From: Terriglobus roseus
Lineage (GTDB): Bacteria; Acidobacteriota; Terriglobia; Terriglobales; Acidobacteriaceae
NCBI RefSeq assembly: GCF_900102185.1
Contig: NZ_LT629690.1
Coordinates: 1,302,001 to 1,366,000 of the forward strand
DNA length: 64,000 nt
Direction of reading: 5' to 3'
In this document: positions 1 through 8,627 of the stretch, piece after piece
Layout: each line of letters opens with the position of its first letter
How positions within the stretch are numbered: position 1 is the first letter of the stretch
The notes under the pieces: generated by a model
Database searches by the model: none
Told to the model about the DNA's origin: nothing
What the model saw: only the letters and a program-made list of their open reading frames with translations
Position numbers and translations under genes: made by a program

Positions 1-130
1 TTTCGCGATTGCAAAGTATTGGGAGAGAAACCGCGCCGCGTGCACTAATGGCAAAGCACCTCTAGAGGAAGACTAGAAGATAATCGTCCAGCTTCATGTG
101 AAACTCGAGAATTTCGGAGAGGCAATGAAT

Positions 131-1048
131 ATGAATCGTAGAAATTTCTTATGGAGTTCGTTGAGTACTGCGTTTCTTGCAGGGATGAACTCGCCGCAGG
201 CCTCAAGAAGCCGCATGTCCCCAGTTAACGATTCGAGCCCGGAAGTTTACTCGTTCGTGAAACCATCGGATCCGGGCTTCGAGCGGCTAGTCAATGCGTC
301 CTTTCCAGGCATACTAGAACTGCCTGAGTGGCAGACTCATCGACGCAAACTTGTTCTTGTCCGGAATGGAACGAGCTTCGATATTTATGCTCACTCAGTC
401 ACCTGGTCAACAAACCACGATCTTGCACAGAAAAAAATCTACCGACGAACCTATATGTCACGCCCCGCACTGAATGACAAAGCCCTTGGCAGCGGCTGTA
501 GACCGCTCTTGAAGCCTGGCGAAAGCGGAATCGTGACCCCCTTGGTTTTCTGTTCAAGTGGTCGATATATGGACAACGGCTTTAAGCTTGCTCTGGAGAA
601 AATTGGAGATCGACACTCTGATGGTCAAGCGTTCTTGGCGGCAACTGCCGAGGACGAAGTGAATTGGAGCACAGACGGGGCAGTTTTCGATAACATCGCG
701 ATTGCTCCTCCCAATTCAAGAGGCCTTCTACATCTACTCGCACGTTTTGATGGAGAAAGGGAGGCAGCACAAGAAGCTCTTCTCGCCATTCAGAATGAAA
801 CTGACCCGTTTCATGCAATTACAGCATCACGGGGCTCCTCTAAGTCGTTCCAACATGCGTCAAGGTCAACATCGGCAACCTTCCAAAGAGCGAAGCGTGA
901 GATGAGCGTAATGGTCAAAGTCGGCTTGGAGCAATTGGGAAGTGAAGCACTCCAACTGAAGCTCAGCAATCTACTCTCACGCCCCAAACTATACCCGCAA
1001 AGTTCTGCTGGGCTGTTTTCCGCTGATGGAATTTCCGTGGTTATCTAA
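131..1048 (+). CDS. Exported protein of unknown function, Tat-like signal
   Basis: This 305-residue protein is not one I recognise. It begins with N-R-R-N-F-L-W followed by a hydrophobic stretch to about residue 18, which resembles a twin-arginine (or Sec) export signal, so the mature protein is probably periplasmic. I chose ATG 131 because GGAGAGG at 116-122 sits 8 nt upstream; a GTG at 98 is also in frame but has no such site. The centre has two cysteines (in GSGC and VFC) about 30 residues apart. The C-terminal third is rich in Ser, Arg and Ala. It ends 15 bp before a small Gly/Asp/Cys-rich peptide gene that has its own ribosome binding site, so the two are probably co-transcribed and may work together. 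Function unknown. Confidence 0.6.
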   Translation: MNRRNFLWSSLSTAFLAGMNSPQASRSRMSPVNDSSPEVYSFVKPSDPGFERLVNASFPGILELPEWQTHRRKLVLVRNGTSFDIYAHSVTWSTNHDLAQKKIYRRTYMSRPALNDKALGSGCRPLLKPGESGIVTPLVFCSSGRYMDNGFKLALEKIGDRHSDGQAFLAATAEDEVNWSTDGAVFDNIAIAPPNSRGLLHLLARFDGEREAAQEALLAIQNETDPFHAITASRGSSKSFQHASRSTSATFQRAKREMSVMVKVGLEQLGSEALQLKLSNLLSRPKLYPQSSAGLFSADGISVVI

Positions 1049-1063
1049 ACGAAAGGAAGAGAT

Positions 1064-1291
1064 ATGTCAGAGCCCCGCCTGAACAACGCCGTTACTACTA
1101 AGGATGCCGTAGCTATTCCAGAGACCACCCGCGAACCCATTAAGTTCGCCGAGAACTTAACAGAAGTGAACGATAATTTTTTCTTTGAATGCGGTGGCGA
1201 TGGGGGAGGGGACGGGGGCGACTACGGAGATGGAGATTGGGGAGATGGCTGTGTCCCCGGATGGGACCCGGGTTGTGGTACGTGGTGCTGA
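1064..1291 (+). CDS. Small Gly/Asp/Cys-rich peptide, possible RiPP precursor
   Basis: This 75-residue protein has two clearly different halves. Residues 1-41 are ordinary and polar, like a leader peptide. Residues 42-75 are almost only Gly, Asp, Cys, Trp, Tyr and Pro, with Cys at 43, 63, 71 and 75, the last being the C-terminal residue. It has a good ribosome binding site (AAGGA, 6 nt before ATG). The layout (leader, low-complexity core, terminal Cys) is what ribosomally made and modified peptide precursors look like, but no modification enzyme is visible in the window. It could instead be a metal-binding or disulfide-rich exported peptide. The gene follows an exported protein gene by 15 bp. 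Translation is likely; the RiPP assignment is inference. Confidence 0.5.
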   Translation: MSEPRLNNAVTTKDAVAIPETTREPIKFAENLTEVNDNFFFECGGDGGGDGGDYGDGDWGDGCVPGWDPGCGTWC

Positions 1292-1550
1292 CGGTCCCAA
1301 CCAGACCTGCTACTTTAGGCTGGAAGCCTCTTAGAAAGGCAACTTACGCTCCGTTGTTCGGTTTGGACTGTTTGGCACGATCTAGAGTGTCATCCGCTGA
1401 CCTGCATGTTGCTGAAATTACGTCATCATGTTGATTTGATTCCTACAGGCCCGATCGGAGCGCGATTTCTCATGAGGCGACGTTGTCCTTTTGATCTCTT
1501 GATTCAAACCTCTTCGACAGTTTAGATATCTCGAACCATTTACGCTCGGG

Positions 1551-1885
1551 CAAAGTGGGAGAGTAAGAGTTGCCATCGTAACTGGAGCGGCGCAGGATAT
1601 CGGACATCGCACTTCCGAAGTTTTTGGCTCAGGTTGGTTATGCCCTTTTACTGCTCGATCTGCAGCCCTGCGAACCGGTACTCGCGCTGCGTGCGGCGGG
1701 CTGTGACGTTGAAGGATTCACTGGCGACATCGCTGACGAAGCTTTCATTGCCTTGGCGGTCAAGGTCATCATGGAGCGTTGGGGCCGAGTCAACGTTCTT
1801 GTCAACGATGCGGGCATCGGTTTCATCGCTCCCGCTGAGACGATTGAAGCTCCTGCCTTTCGACGCGTGCTACCTCCAAGCCGTG
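1551..1885 (+). pseudogene. Short-chain dehydrogenase/reductase remnant
   Basis: A reading frame around 1569-1620 encodes VAIVTGAAQDIGH, the N-terminal NAD(P)-binding TGxxxGIG motif of SDR enzymes with one Gly changed to Asp. A shift of frame near 1620 then continues as LAQVGYALLLLDLQP, followed by GDIADEAF and the NAG-type motif written here as NDAGIGF. Homology stops near 1885, before the catalytic YxxxK region, so about two thirds of a normal 250-residue SDR is missing. The gene is dead: it is frameshifted, truncated and has no clear start. It belongs to the decayed part of the island. Confidence 0.7.
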
Positions 1886-2351
1886 AGTTGACTCCAAAAT
1901 CCCAGAACCATGGCGAGCGATGATGGAGTACTGGAGGAAGTAGGGAAAATTGGACGATTTCGGGATATCGAATCAAATGAGCATCCGGACGAGGGGGAGC
2001 CATGTTGCGTAGCGATCGATTGCTTCGCAACTTAACCTACGTTTTAGGGGGCGAAGCGGAGTTTTTTCGATCTTACTTCTCCCAAGCTTGTTAGATGCTG
2101 CATCGGACTAGGTCGAGCGGACGGTTGAATAACTACCTTAGAGGTGCCAATCGGTTCCAACTGTGGGAAGTCATAGGAGAGACAATTTCTTAGTCTGGAA
2201 ATCCATTAACTCGCAATCGACAGCTTGTTTACTTGGGTGCCGTTTCCTAGCCTTGATAGATTAATAAAGTTTTGTCGCAAACATTGGCGCTGCAGGTGAT
2301 ATAAAGTGGCGTTCCCGCCTGATCGACTTTACAGCACTCTTAGGAGACCTC
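1886..2351. other. Intergenic stretch without a recognisable gene
   Basis: Short open frames occur on both strands but none has a credible start and recognisable motif. The only functional element I can support is AGGAG at 2342-2346, the ribosome binding site of the following gene, 5 nt before its ATG. The rest may be debris of the SDR gene or of a lost insertion. Confidence 0.4.
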
Positions 2352-3926
2352 ATGTCGGGCTTGCTCCGTATTGCATTGACGTCGATAACTATCTGGCTCT
2401 CGACGCTTTCCGCATGCTACTCGCAGCAATATATGAAGGCCGTGAGCAATGTTGACGATGCGAAATTCGATAGCTGGGTGAAGAGACACGAGATTTCTAA
2501 ATGCAGAGCCGTGGCTCCTGCAGCTTACCCGGATGGTCCTGGAGAGGTTATGGTCAGCCCGAAGCCATCGGGAGTCTGTTACTGGGATATCGATCGTACC
2601 GCTGAGGTCGCGCCCCCACCACTGTCGCTTCACGCAAGAACCCGTATCGTTGTGCGAATCAAACACCCGCGTCCAGACGAGTCAATCAACCCTAGCGTTG
2701 TGTACGCGAAGATTGCTCCTCCGAGCCCTGGAAATGATGTGCTAAAGAATGCGGTGAATCCTCTTCAAACGATCCAACCGTCTCCTGCCGTTGGAACCAG
2801 AATGTTTGACAAGTCTAATCTGCCGAGTGCAACCCTATGTGATACGAAGCGGGTGGGAGTGAGTAAGACCGCGGCCCAAGCTTGTCAAGCCTATCTAATC
2901 AACACGGTAAATTCGATTCTCGTATCAGTCAATCATGCAAATGCGGCATTGGCATGCTTCGAGAATTATCAGATTGCACAACCGGCAGCATCGCCCGAAG
3001 TATTGGTGACGCCTCCGTCGATAGCAGCCTACAAATGCGATTCGACCGTTCAGATCGATCCGGAGGAGAAGGGCACAACTAAGCAAGCAAACTTCGCTTA
3101 TCAGAAGGCGTTAGTGAAAGCCGAGATGGAGAAAGCTATTTCGCTCCTACCGCCAACAGGGATCTTCAAAATCTTCGACAACTACATACAGGGAAAATCG
3201 GACAGCTTCACAGACGAGATTGCGGGAGACGCGCCGATCAATTCGGGGATTTTAGCAGTTCAGAGTGCTCAAGCAACACTACAACAGAACGATTTCATCA
3301 TGATGCAGATCCCAGATTCGGTTCCAAGTCGGTTCTATTACTATGATGTGCCGGCTCTGACAGCTGCTACGGCGACAATCACTGCCACCGAAGTGATTAG
3401 CAAGGCATCGAACACGATCTCCACTTGGACAGCGAATGCCAATTCTTACAATATTGTCTTCTCTGCCGGGCTTGGGTTCGCGAACCTCGTGAACAGGTCA
3501 TATGCGAATACTCCGCAAGTGAATAACGGGAAACCGGTTCTGGACGACAAGGGCAATACGGTTGCGATCGTGACCGAGACAGATACGCGTCTTGCGGTGC
3601 TTGCCCCAGAGGTACTCGGTAGCTATCTCCTGCCGCTTCCCCGAAAGGCCTATACCCTCTGCTCGTTCGGATGTTCGCTGCTTGTGAGTGGAGGGTTGGG
3701 GGCGAACCTTACATCCAAGACAGCAGACTTTGATACTGGTATCTCACTGCGCCTGTCGGACTTCCTTCTCACGCCCGCAATTCACTTTGGTAGAGAGCAA
3801 CGTCTTATCAATGGAGTTACAGTCGGGGAGCAGATAGGAGCGGGGGCCCCAAGTACGCTTGCAACTCAAAGTAAGTGGGTGAGGAAATTTGGCTTTGTTC
3901 TCACTTATAACATTCCTTTGCTTTGA
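2352..3926 (+). CDS. Secreted or outer-membrane protein of unknown function
   Basis: The 524-residue product starts with a signal sequence that ends in L-S-A-C (residues 19-22), so it may be a lipoprotein or a Sec-exported protein. The middle is mostly polar, with a helical stretch near 170-260. The last 150 residues alternate hydrophobic and polar residues and end in FVLTYNIPLL, a pattern typical of beta-barrel or outer-membrane proteins whose last strand carries an aromatic or hydrophobic end. Several Cys are spread through the protein. I do not recognise a family. The ATG is set by AGGAG 5 nt upstream. It is a single-gene unit: the upstream neighbour is a pseudogene, and downstream there is only a weak CAGATC-TTTT-GATCTG hairpin (3944-3959). 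Confidence 0.6.
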   Translation: MSGLLRIALTSITIWLSTLSACYSQQYMKAVSNVDDAKFDSWVKRHEISKCRAVAPAAYPDGPGEVMVSPKPSGVCYWDIDRTAEVAPPPLSLHARTRIVVRIKHPRPDESINPSVVYAKIAPPSPGNDVLKNAVNPLQTIQPSPAVGTRMFDKSNLPSATLCDTKRVGVSKTAAQACQAYLINTVNSILVSVNHANAALACFENYQIAQPAASPEVLVTPPSIAAYKCDSTVQIDPEEKGTTKQANFAYQKALVKAEMEKAISLLPPTGIFKIFDNYIQGKSDSFTDEIAGDAPINSGILAVQSAQATLQQNDFIMMQIPDSVPSRFYYYDVPALTAATATITATEVISKASNTISTWTANANSYNIVFSAGLGFANLVNRSYANTPQVNNGKPVLDDKGNTVAIVTETDTRLAVLAPEVLGSYLLPLPRKAYTLCSFGCSLLVSGGLGANLTSKTADFDTGISLRLSDFLLTPAIHFGREQRLINGVTVGEQIGAGAPSTLATQSKWVRKFGFVLTYNIPLL

Positions 3927-4314
3927 TTGCAGAGCTTTCTACTCAGATCTTTTGATCTGTGCTATCCAGCTGATGATACAACGTCAATCCGTTACAAAAA
4001 GATTTGCTAGTTGTGGTGCATTTAGCGATCCGCCAAAGCAATCAAAGGAGATACTACAGGTGGCTGGCTGAACAGCCGTTATAGTTGCCATGTGATTAGC
4101 GGCGGACGCAGGTGTCCTGCTTCAATCGGGATTAACCGCTTTGTTTATTTAGGTAAGAAATACACCCTCCTCTCCTGGTCAGAGCGGCCGGCCTGTGGAC
4201 CCCTTTATTGAGTGAGGACAACGAGTCGGCAACCCCTTCGTTTTGTCGGATCACTCGTGGCTCGTCGGTTGATGTTAAGTTGTACGACTTGATTGAACTG
4301 GATAGGCTCTGGCT
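3927..4314. other. Intergenic stretch with one small hairpin
   Basis: The only structure I see is a 6-bp stem with a TTTT loop at 3944-3959, 18 nt after the preceding stop codon. It has no U-run after it, so a terminator role is doubtful. No coding frame here shows recognisable motifs. The downstream part must contain the promoter of the HNH gene, but no convincing -35/-10 pair stands out. Confidence 0.35.
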
Positions 4315-5247
4315 GTGCCAAACGTCGACGACTATGCAATGTGGCTAAAGGATGAATGGCCCCTTGATCGATTCGAGGGATGGTCACGCGAGTATGGGCC
4401 GGTTCGCCATACCGTCAGTCCTGTAGCGAGAGAGACGCCGGTACTCTTCACGTTCTGGTCCTCATCGGATACAGAGTTCCCATCGTTTGTGAAATCTACC
4501 ATTTCGCGACGGTATTTTGCATTCGCCAGTTGCGTTCAATGCGGTGCGATGATGGGCGTCTTTCAGACGCGCATCATCAAACGAGTTGGCGATCAAAGGC
4601 TCTACTTCGCGTGCGAGTGCGGACATCCGATTTGGCAGATGTGCTATCGGCACTTTGAGGTGGCACTGAATGTCATGGAGGACAGTGCCAAACGATATCG
4701 ACGCAAACACCTACTGGCTGAAGCCGGAGGCCGACATTACGAAAAGGACATCGCTGAGATACTGGTTAAGCAGAAAAGGCGTTGCATCTACTGCAATCGT
4801 TTATTTGGCGCCTATCTAGCACCGACAAGAGATCACCTTCTTGCATTAACCCACGGCGGAGGGGATTGGCCTCTGAACATTGTGCTGGCCTGCCGCAGCT
4901 GCAATTCGAGCCGCTGCAATCTGCCGTTTCGGACCTACGTCCGCATGCTTAGCCCTACGCAGAACAAACGGATTCTTGCCCATCTGGTCAGGCGTCTAAG
5001 TGATCTTAAGGATGACGCAGCAACGCGGCAGGGTTTGGATTGCTTCGATTTTGCGCTGAGGCTCAATGACACCAAGAGTCTGCGCTTCAAGATGATGAAA
5101 CATAAGCCTGCAGCGCGTCGAAACCTTATGCTCAACAAGCTCTTTCCTAACAGCGCCATTGGAGTTCAGAAGGCTTACATTTCGGTGCTGAAAAGAGAGA
5201 TCGAGAGGAACTCCACCTCACCTACTTCACAACCCAGTCTCTCGTGA
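4315..5247 (+). CDS. HNH endonuclease with extra zinc cluster
   Basis: Residues 157-197 carry a classic HNH nuclease core: CxxC at 157/160, R-D-H at 172-174 with the catalytic His 174, Asn 188, and CxxCN at 193-197. The four cysteines of the core should bind structural zinc. A second set, CxxC at 73/76 and CxC at 100/102, suggests another zinc ribbon in the N-terminal half, which may recognise DNA or a partner. At 310 residues it is longer than a bare HNH protein. The start is a GTG with only a weak ribosome binding site, so the first residues are uncertain. It converges on a large SF2 helicase gene 254 bp away. HNH proteins in islands serve in restriction, anti-phage defence or homing; which applies here is not shown. 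Confidence 0.75.
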   Translation: MPNVDDYAMWLKDEWPLDRFEGWSREYGPVRHTVSPVARETPVLFTFWSSSDTEFPSFVKSTISRRYFAFASCVQCGAMMGVFQTRIIKRVGDQRLYFACECGHPIWQMCYRHFEVALNVMEDSAKRYRRKHLLAEAGGRHYEKDIAEILVKQKRRCIYCNRLFGAYLAPTRDHLLALTHGGGDWPLNIVLACRSCNSSRCNLPFRTYVRMLSPTQNKRILAHLVRRLSDLKDDAATRQGLDCFDFALRLNDTKSLRFKMMKHKPAARRNLMLNKLFPNSAIGVQKAYISVLKREIERNSTSPTSQPSLS

Positions 5248-5501
5248 CCATCGACGCCCTACTCACCTTGTTCCCAGCGTTGCATCAGGTAAACGCCGCC
5301 GTTCGGACCATCTCAATGGTCTACAACGAGATAACTGAGAGGCGTGCGCCGGTGCTTGATCGCAAAGCACGCTTGAAGACTGGGTTCGACAGTTGGAATT
5401 TGGTTCATTGCATGCAGACGAATCGAGGTCCAGATGCGGAATCGCAACGGCCACCGATAAAGGTCGATTGTGGACTTAATCGGCAAGATAGAAGCAGGCT
5501 C

Positions 5502-8500
5502 TCAATCGCAGAAGACTCTCAAATCGACTTGTAGCTGAGAACAGTTCGCATTAAGGCTCGAAAGCAGATAAACCACCTGACCGGAGACTGGAGTCCACTG
5601 ATTTTGGTTCCGAAGTTGTTCCAATAAGCTGTCTTTACTGAGGCTGGCCCCCAACACAAGCCATACCTCCTTTTTCCCGTCCGGATGGTCGAGCACGTCC
5701 GAACGAATCTTCTCCCAAAGAACTTCGCCCTCCGGAAGAGTGGCAGTTCCCCTTCTCCATCGGAGCACTTTGGTTGTGGACCAGAGGGCCTTGCGATTCC
5801 ATCGTGCGATCTCCGGAGGTTTGGGACCGGACCTAGCTAAAACGCCCAAATTCTTCAGTGCTTGGGCCACGACGACGTGAAGTGCAGAGGCGGATACCTG
5901 ATTCTCATCGCCATGCTTTGCATGTATAAGGCTGATTCTCCGGTGTCGAAAGCTGACACAAACGAAGTCCGCGATCTCTTTGCCAAGGTCGTCGCAGAAA
6001 ACGAAATCAGCGTCCGGGAAATGCGTCGCAATGAGGCCATCTTCGTTCCGCCAATCGATCACGCCAAATAGACTTGATTTGACCCAGCTCCGCTGTTTCG
6101 CCCGCTGTTGCCCCTTCTCGCTTGTTACAGTTTCCAGAACGCTCTCTGTCGTGAGAAGGCCGCCCAGCCGATCCTCAGCAAACGAGTAATCGATCTTATA
6201 AAAGGATTGCGCGTTATAGAAAATATCCGGTTCCCTCATCGCAACCGTGAATTGTTCGTCGTTATTGTTCAAAAAACTAACTGCCCCATGCGATTCTTTT
6301 CCTTCTCCTTCGGTTACGAAGACACCTGCATTCCAACGCTCTCCTTGAACAATGAATCGATTTGTCTTGGAGTGATAAACGAGGGCGAACGTGTAGTGTT
6401 GTTCTTGTTGAGGGCCAACCAGTCTGCAGAAAATGACGGTGCCACGAAAACGAGGATTACCTGAATCGTCGTTGTCAACGGAAAGCTTAATGATGGTCTC
6501 TTTGGGCCACAATGCATTTCCTGCCTCATCCATCATTTCCGCATCTCCCTCAAAAATGTTAAGGACAAGGTATGTGGCTTGGATCGTCATCGGCGGTTCC
6601 GCTGGCGCAAGGTATCGCTGAAAGAATTCGGGAAGTCGTCTACGCTGGGACCGAATCAAAGCGGCGAAATCTTTGGTCCACGAAACAAACTGATCGAGAC
6701 TGAACTCGTTTCGATCGACGGCATATAGCTGTTCAGAAATTCTCCCTCGAGAAAATCCAAGATAATGCCGTCGCGGGGAATCGGTCACCCTCTCGGGTGG
6801 AACGGTTGCACGGACGTTCATGCACATAAAGATTGAATCTGTGAGTTGAGGAGAAGTTGCCGCGAGATCACTGGAGGATATCGTTGATCGTTTTATGCTT
6901 GGTCCGGCTGGCCACGGATTCTGTAACGATACTCCGTGGGGTACCGACTTCTCTGTGAGGACCTTTCCAAGGTCACTTTGGTTCAATTTTCTTGTGTGCT
7001 CATTCACATATACGTCTGGGTATCTTCCTTCCGTGTCCGTGAGAAATAATAGTTTGTTGTGTGAAACCGCTGCCATCGCCCCTAAACGGATTTCGTACTG
7101 TGATCCGCTAATGAGAACCGGAGAGTTCGAAAACATCGCATAGGTCCAGAGACGCGCGTCGTCTGCTCCCGTTTCATATCCCAGGGCAGGGCCGAGAAGA
7201 ATGCAGTCATCTAGTTGGAGAAAATCAGAAATGAAAGCCGAACACTGATCCCAATCAAATGAATTCAAAACTGTGCGCACTACCGCGCTTGGAAGTAGTC
7301 GGATCTCGTTTTTGAGGCTTGGCTCTCCGGGTTCGAATCTGCGCCGGAATTGACCGTCGAAATATTCCATGTCTGGTTGCGCCGACAACAATCCGTGCAG
7401 GAGATTTCTGTAACGGAATGGATCGTTAAGGCCAGGTTGTGTTTCGAAAGCTCGATAGTTGTTCCACGAACGTTTAATTGGAAGAGTGGACGAATACAAA
7501 ACGATCGCGGGGTTGCTATCTCGTGTTTGGCGACGAAGGATACGTCCGATCTGCTGAATAAGTTTTCGATCGTTCCGAATGCGATTTAGGATGGCTAGAA
7601 CGCGAAACCGCTTATCGTCCAAGCCCTCCGTAAGCTTATTCTGGTGCACCCAAACATCGAAATCCACTGAGCGAGGATCTGGAGTGTCTTGTTTGAGCCA
7701 CGTCTCTTTCTCTTTTCCGAATCGGTCGTGGATACCAACTGCGTTGATTCCGAGCACTCGAAGCCGCTTTGTCACCGACTTCACCGTCGCCATGTCCCCG
7801 CAGCAAACAATCGCTCTCGCATCGCGAGAATGTTTTGTTTTCCGTAACACAGTCCAGAAAGTATTGAATTCAGCGCACCACGGAGTTAGGTCGCTCGGTC
7901 TCCGAGGTTCAGGGGCTTTCATTTCTTGCAGGGTCAATGATCGGATGATTTGATCGCGTTCGGCATCTTCGTGCGTGTAGTGGAAGATATGCTCCGGGAG
8001 AACTCTGAAGAGTTTGAGGTCATTCCGATATGGAGTCGCAGTGAGAAGTAGAGTTGGGACGTTAAGCTGCTTGACTGCCTGGCCCCATTCGACCGCCGGC
8101 TCATAGTGGCCTTCATCGACAAGCACCTGCGAAAGCCTCGCCGCCAATGCGTCATAGGATGACCTGTAGCGCTTGAAAAGAGAAATGAGGGTCGTGAATG
8201 TTGCGACCAGGACGACATGCGCATCCTCCTTGCCCAAGACCTCATCAACATTGCTCGGTAACAAACGCAAAACCCTTGGCGCCGGGCTAGGCCGCCACTC
8301 GGAAATGTTCCAAAACCTCTCTCTTAGGTCTCCAATCAACTGAGCGCAAAGATTTGCCCATGGGGTCAAGACAAGGGTCCATTTCGGAGGCGGAAGTGCA
8401 ACGGAAAGCACCGCAATCACACCGGTCTTTCCGGTTCCGGTAGGCATCCGAATTAAGGAAGCAGTTGAAGGCTGCTCGTGGCGAAGCAGACGAATGGAAA

Positions 8501-8564
8501 ATGCGATTGCCTTCTTCTGGTGATCCCAAAGCTTCGCTTCAAGTGGTTTTGGCAGAGTATTCAT
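5502..8564 (-). CDS. Large SF2 helicase with nuclease-like C-terminus
   Basis: The N-terminal half is a superfamily 2 ATPase. Counted from the ATG used here: Walker A (MPTGTGKT) at 40-47, motif II as D-E-G-H at 150-153, motif III T-A-T-P at 175-178, and motif VI QQIGRILRR at 337-345. The remaining 650 residues are not a standard helicase region. Near 865-885 the pattern A-D-F-V followed by H-A-K and then a helix with QALKNL recalls the D...(E/H)xK core of PD-(D/E)XK-like nucleases; this is inference. ATG 8564 is chosen over an in-frame GTG at 8579, giving 1,020 residues. A perfect 10-bp inverted repeat lies just upstream. With the convergent HNH gene this could be a defence module, but neither gene matches a named system that I can identify. 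Confidence 0.7.
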   Translation of the reverse strand: MNTLPKPLEAKLWDHQKKAIAFSIRLLRHEQPSTASLIRMPTGTGKTGVIAVLSVALPPPKWTLVLTPWANLCAQLIGDLRERFWNISEWRPSPAPRVLRLLPSNVDEVLGKEDAHVVLVATFTTLISLFKRYRSSYDALAARLSQVLVDEGHYEPAVEWGQAVKQLNVPTLLLTATPYRNDLKLFRVLPEHIFHYTHEDAERDQIIRSLTLQEMKAPEPRRPSDLTPWCAEFNTFWTVLRKTKHSRDARAIVCCGDMATVKSVTKRLRVLGINAVGIHDRFGKEKETWLKQDTPDPRSVDFDVWVHQNKLTEGLDDKRFRVLAILNRIRNDRKLIQQIGRILRRQTRDSNPAIVLYSSTLPIKRSWNNYRAFETQPGLNDPFRYRNLLHGLLSAQPDMEYFDGQFRRRFEPGEPSLKNEIRLLPSAVVRTVLNSFDWDQCSAFISDFLQLDDCILLGPALGYETGADDARLWTYAMFSNSPVLISGSQYEIRLGAMAAVSHNKLLFLTDTEGRYPDVYVNEHTRKLNQSDLGKVLTEKSVPHGVSLQNPWPAGPSIKRSTISSSDLAATSPQLTDSIFMCMNVRATVPPERVTDSPRRHYLGFSRGRISEQLYAVDRNEFSLDQFVSWTKDFAALIRSQRRRLPEFFQRYLAPAEPPMTIQATYLVLNIFEGDAEMMDEAGNALWPKETIIKLSVDNDDSGNPRFRGTVIFCRLVGPQQEQHYTFALVYHSKTNRFIVQGERWNAGVFVTEGEGKESHGAVSFLNNNDEQFTVAMREPDIFYNAQSFYKIDYSFAEDRLGGLLTTESVLETVTSEKGQQRAKQRSWVKSSLFGVIDWRNEDGLIATHFPDADFVFCDDLGKEIADFVCVSFRHRRISLIHAKHGDENQVSASALHVVVAQALKNLGVLARSGPKPPEIARWNRKALWSTTKVLRWRRGTATLPEGEVLWEKIRSDVLDHPDGKKEVWLVLGASLSKDSLLEQLRNQNQWTPVSGQVVYLLSSLNANCSQLQVDLRVFCD

Positions 8565-8586
8565 GTTTGTACCTGACACGACACTG

Positions 8587-8627
8587 ATATGTCGGCCATC
8601 AAGTTGACTTCAAGGTTGCCGACATAT
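8587..8627. promoter_or_regulatory. Perfect inverted repeat upstream of the helicase gene
   Basis: The arms ATATGTCGGC (8587-8596) and GCCGACATAT (8618-8627) are perfect 10-bp inverted copies separated by 21 bp, ending 23 bp upstream of the helicase ATG. The spacing between arm centres is about three helical turns, which suits a dimeric or tetrameric repressor or a looped binding site. A possible minus-strand -35 (TTGAAG) and a weak -10 lie within and beside the repeat. No regulator gene is adjacent. Confidence 0.45.

Noticed and set aside
992-999. A further TACCCGCA copy inside the first gene
   Set aside because: A single octamer inside coding sequence, far from the integrase; likely chance.
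1638-2030. A 130-codon minus-strand frame over the SDR remnant
   Set aside because: It overlaps the clear SDR motifs on the other strand and has no recognisable domain; a link to an insertion element could not be supported.
5244-5534. A 96-codon plus-strand frame between the HNH and helicase genes
   Set aside because: No ribosome binding site, no motif, and it runs into the helicase 3' end.
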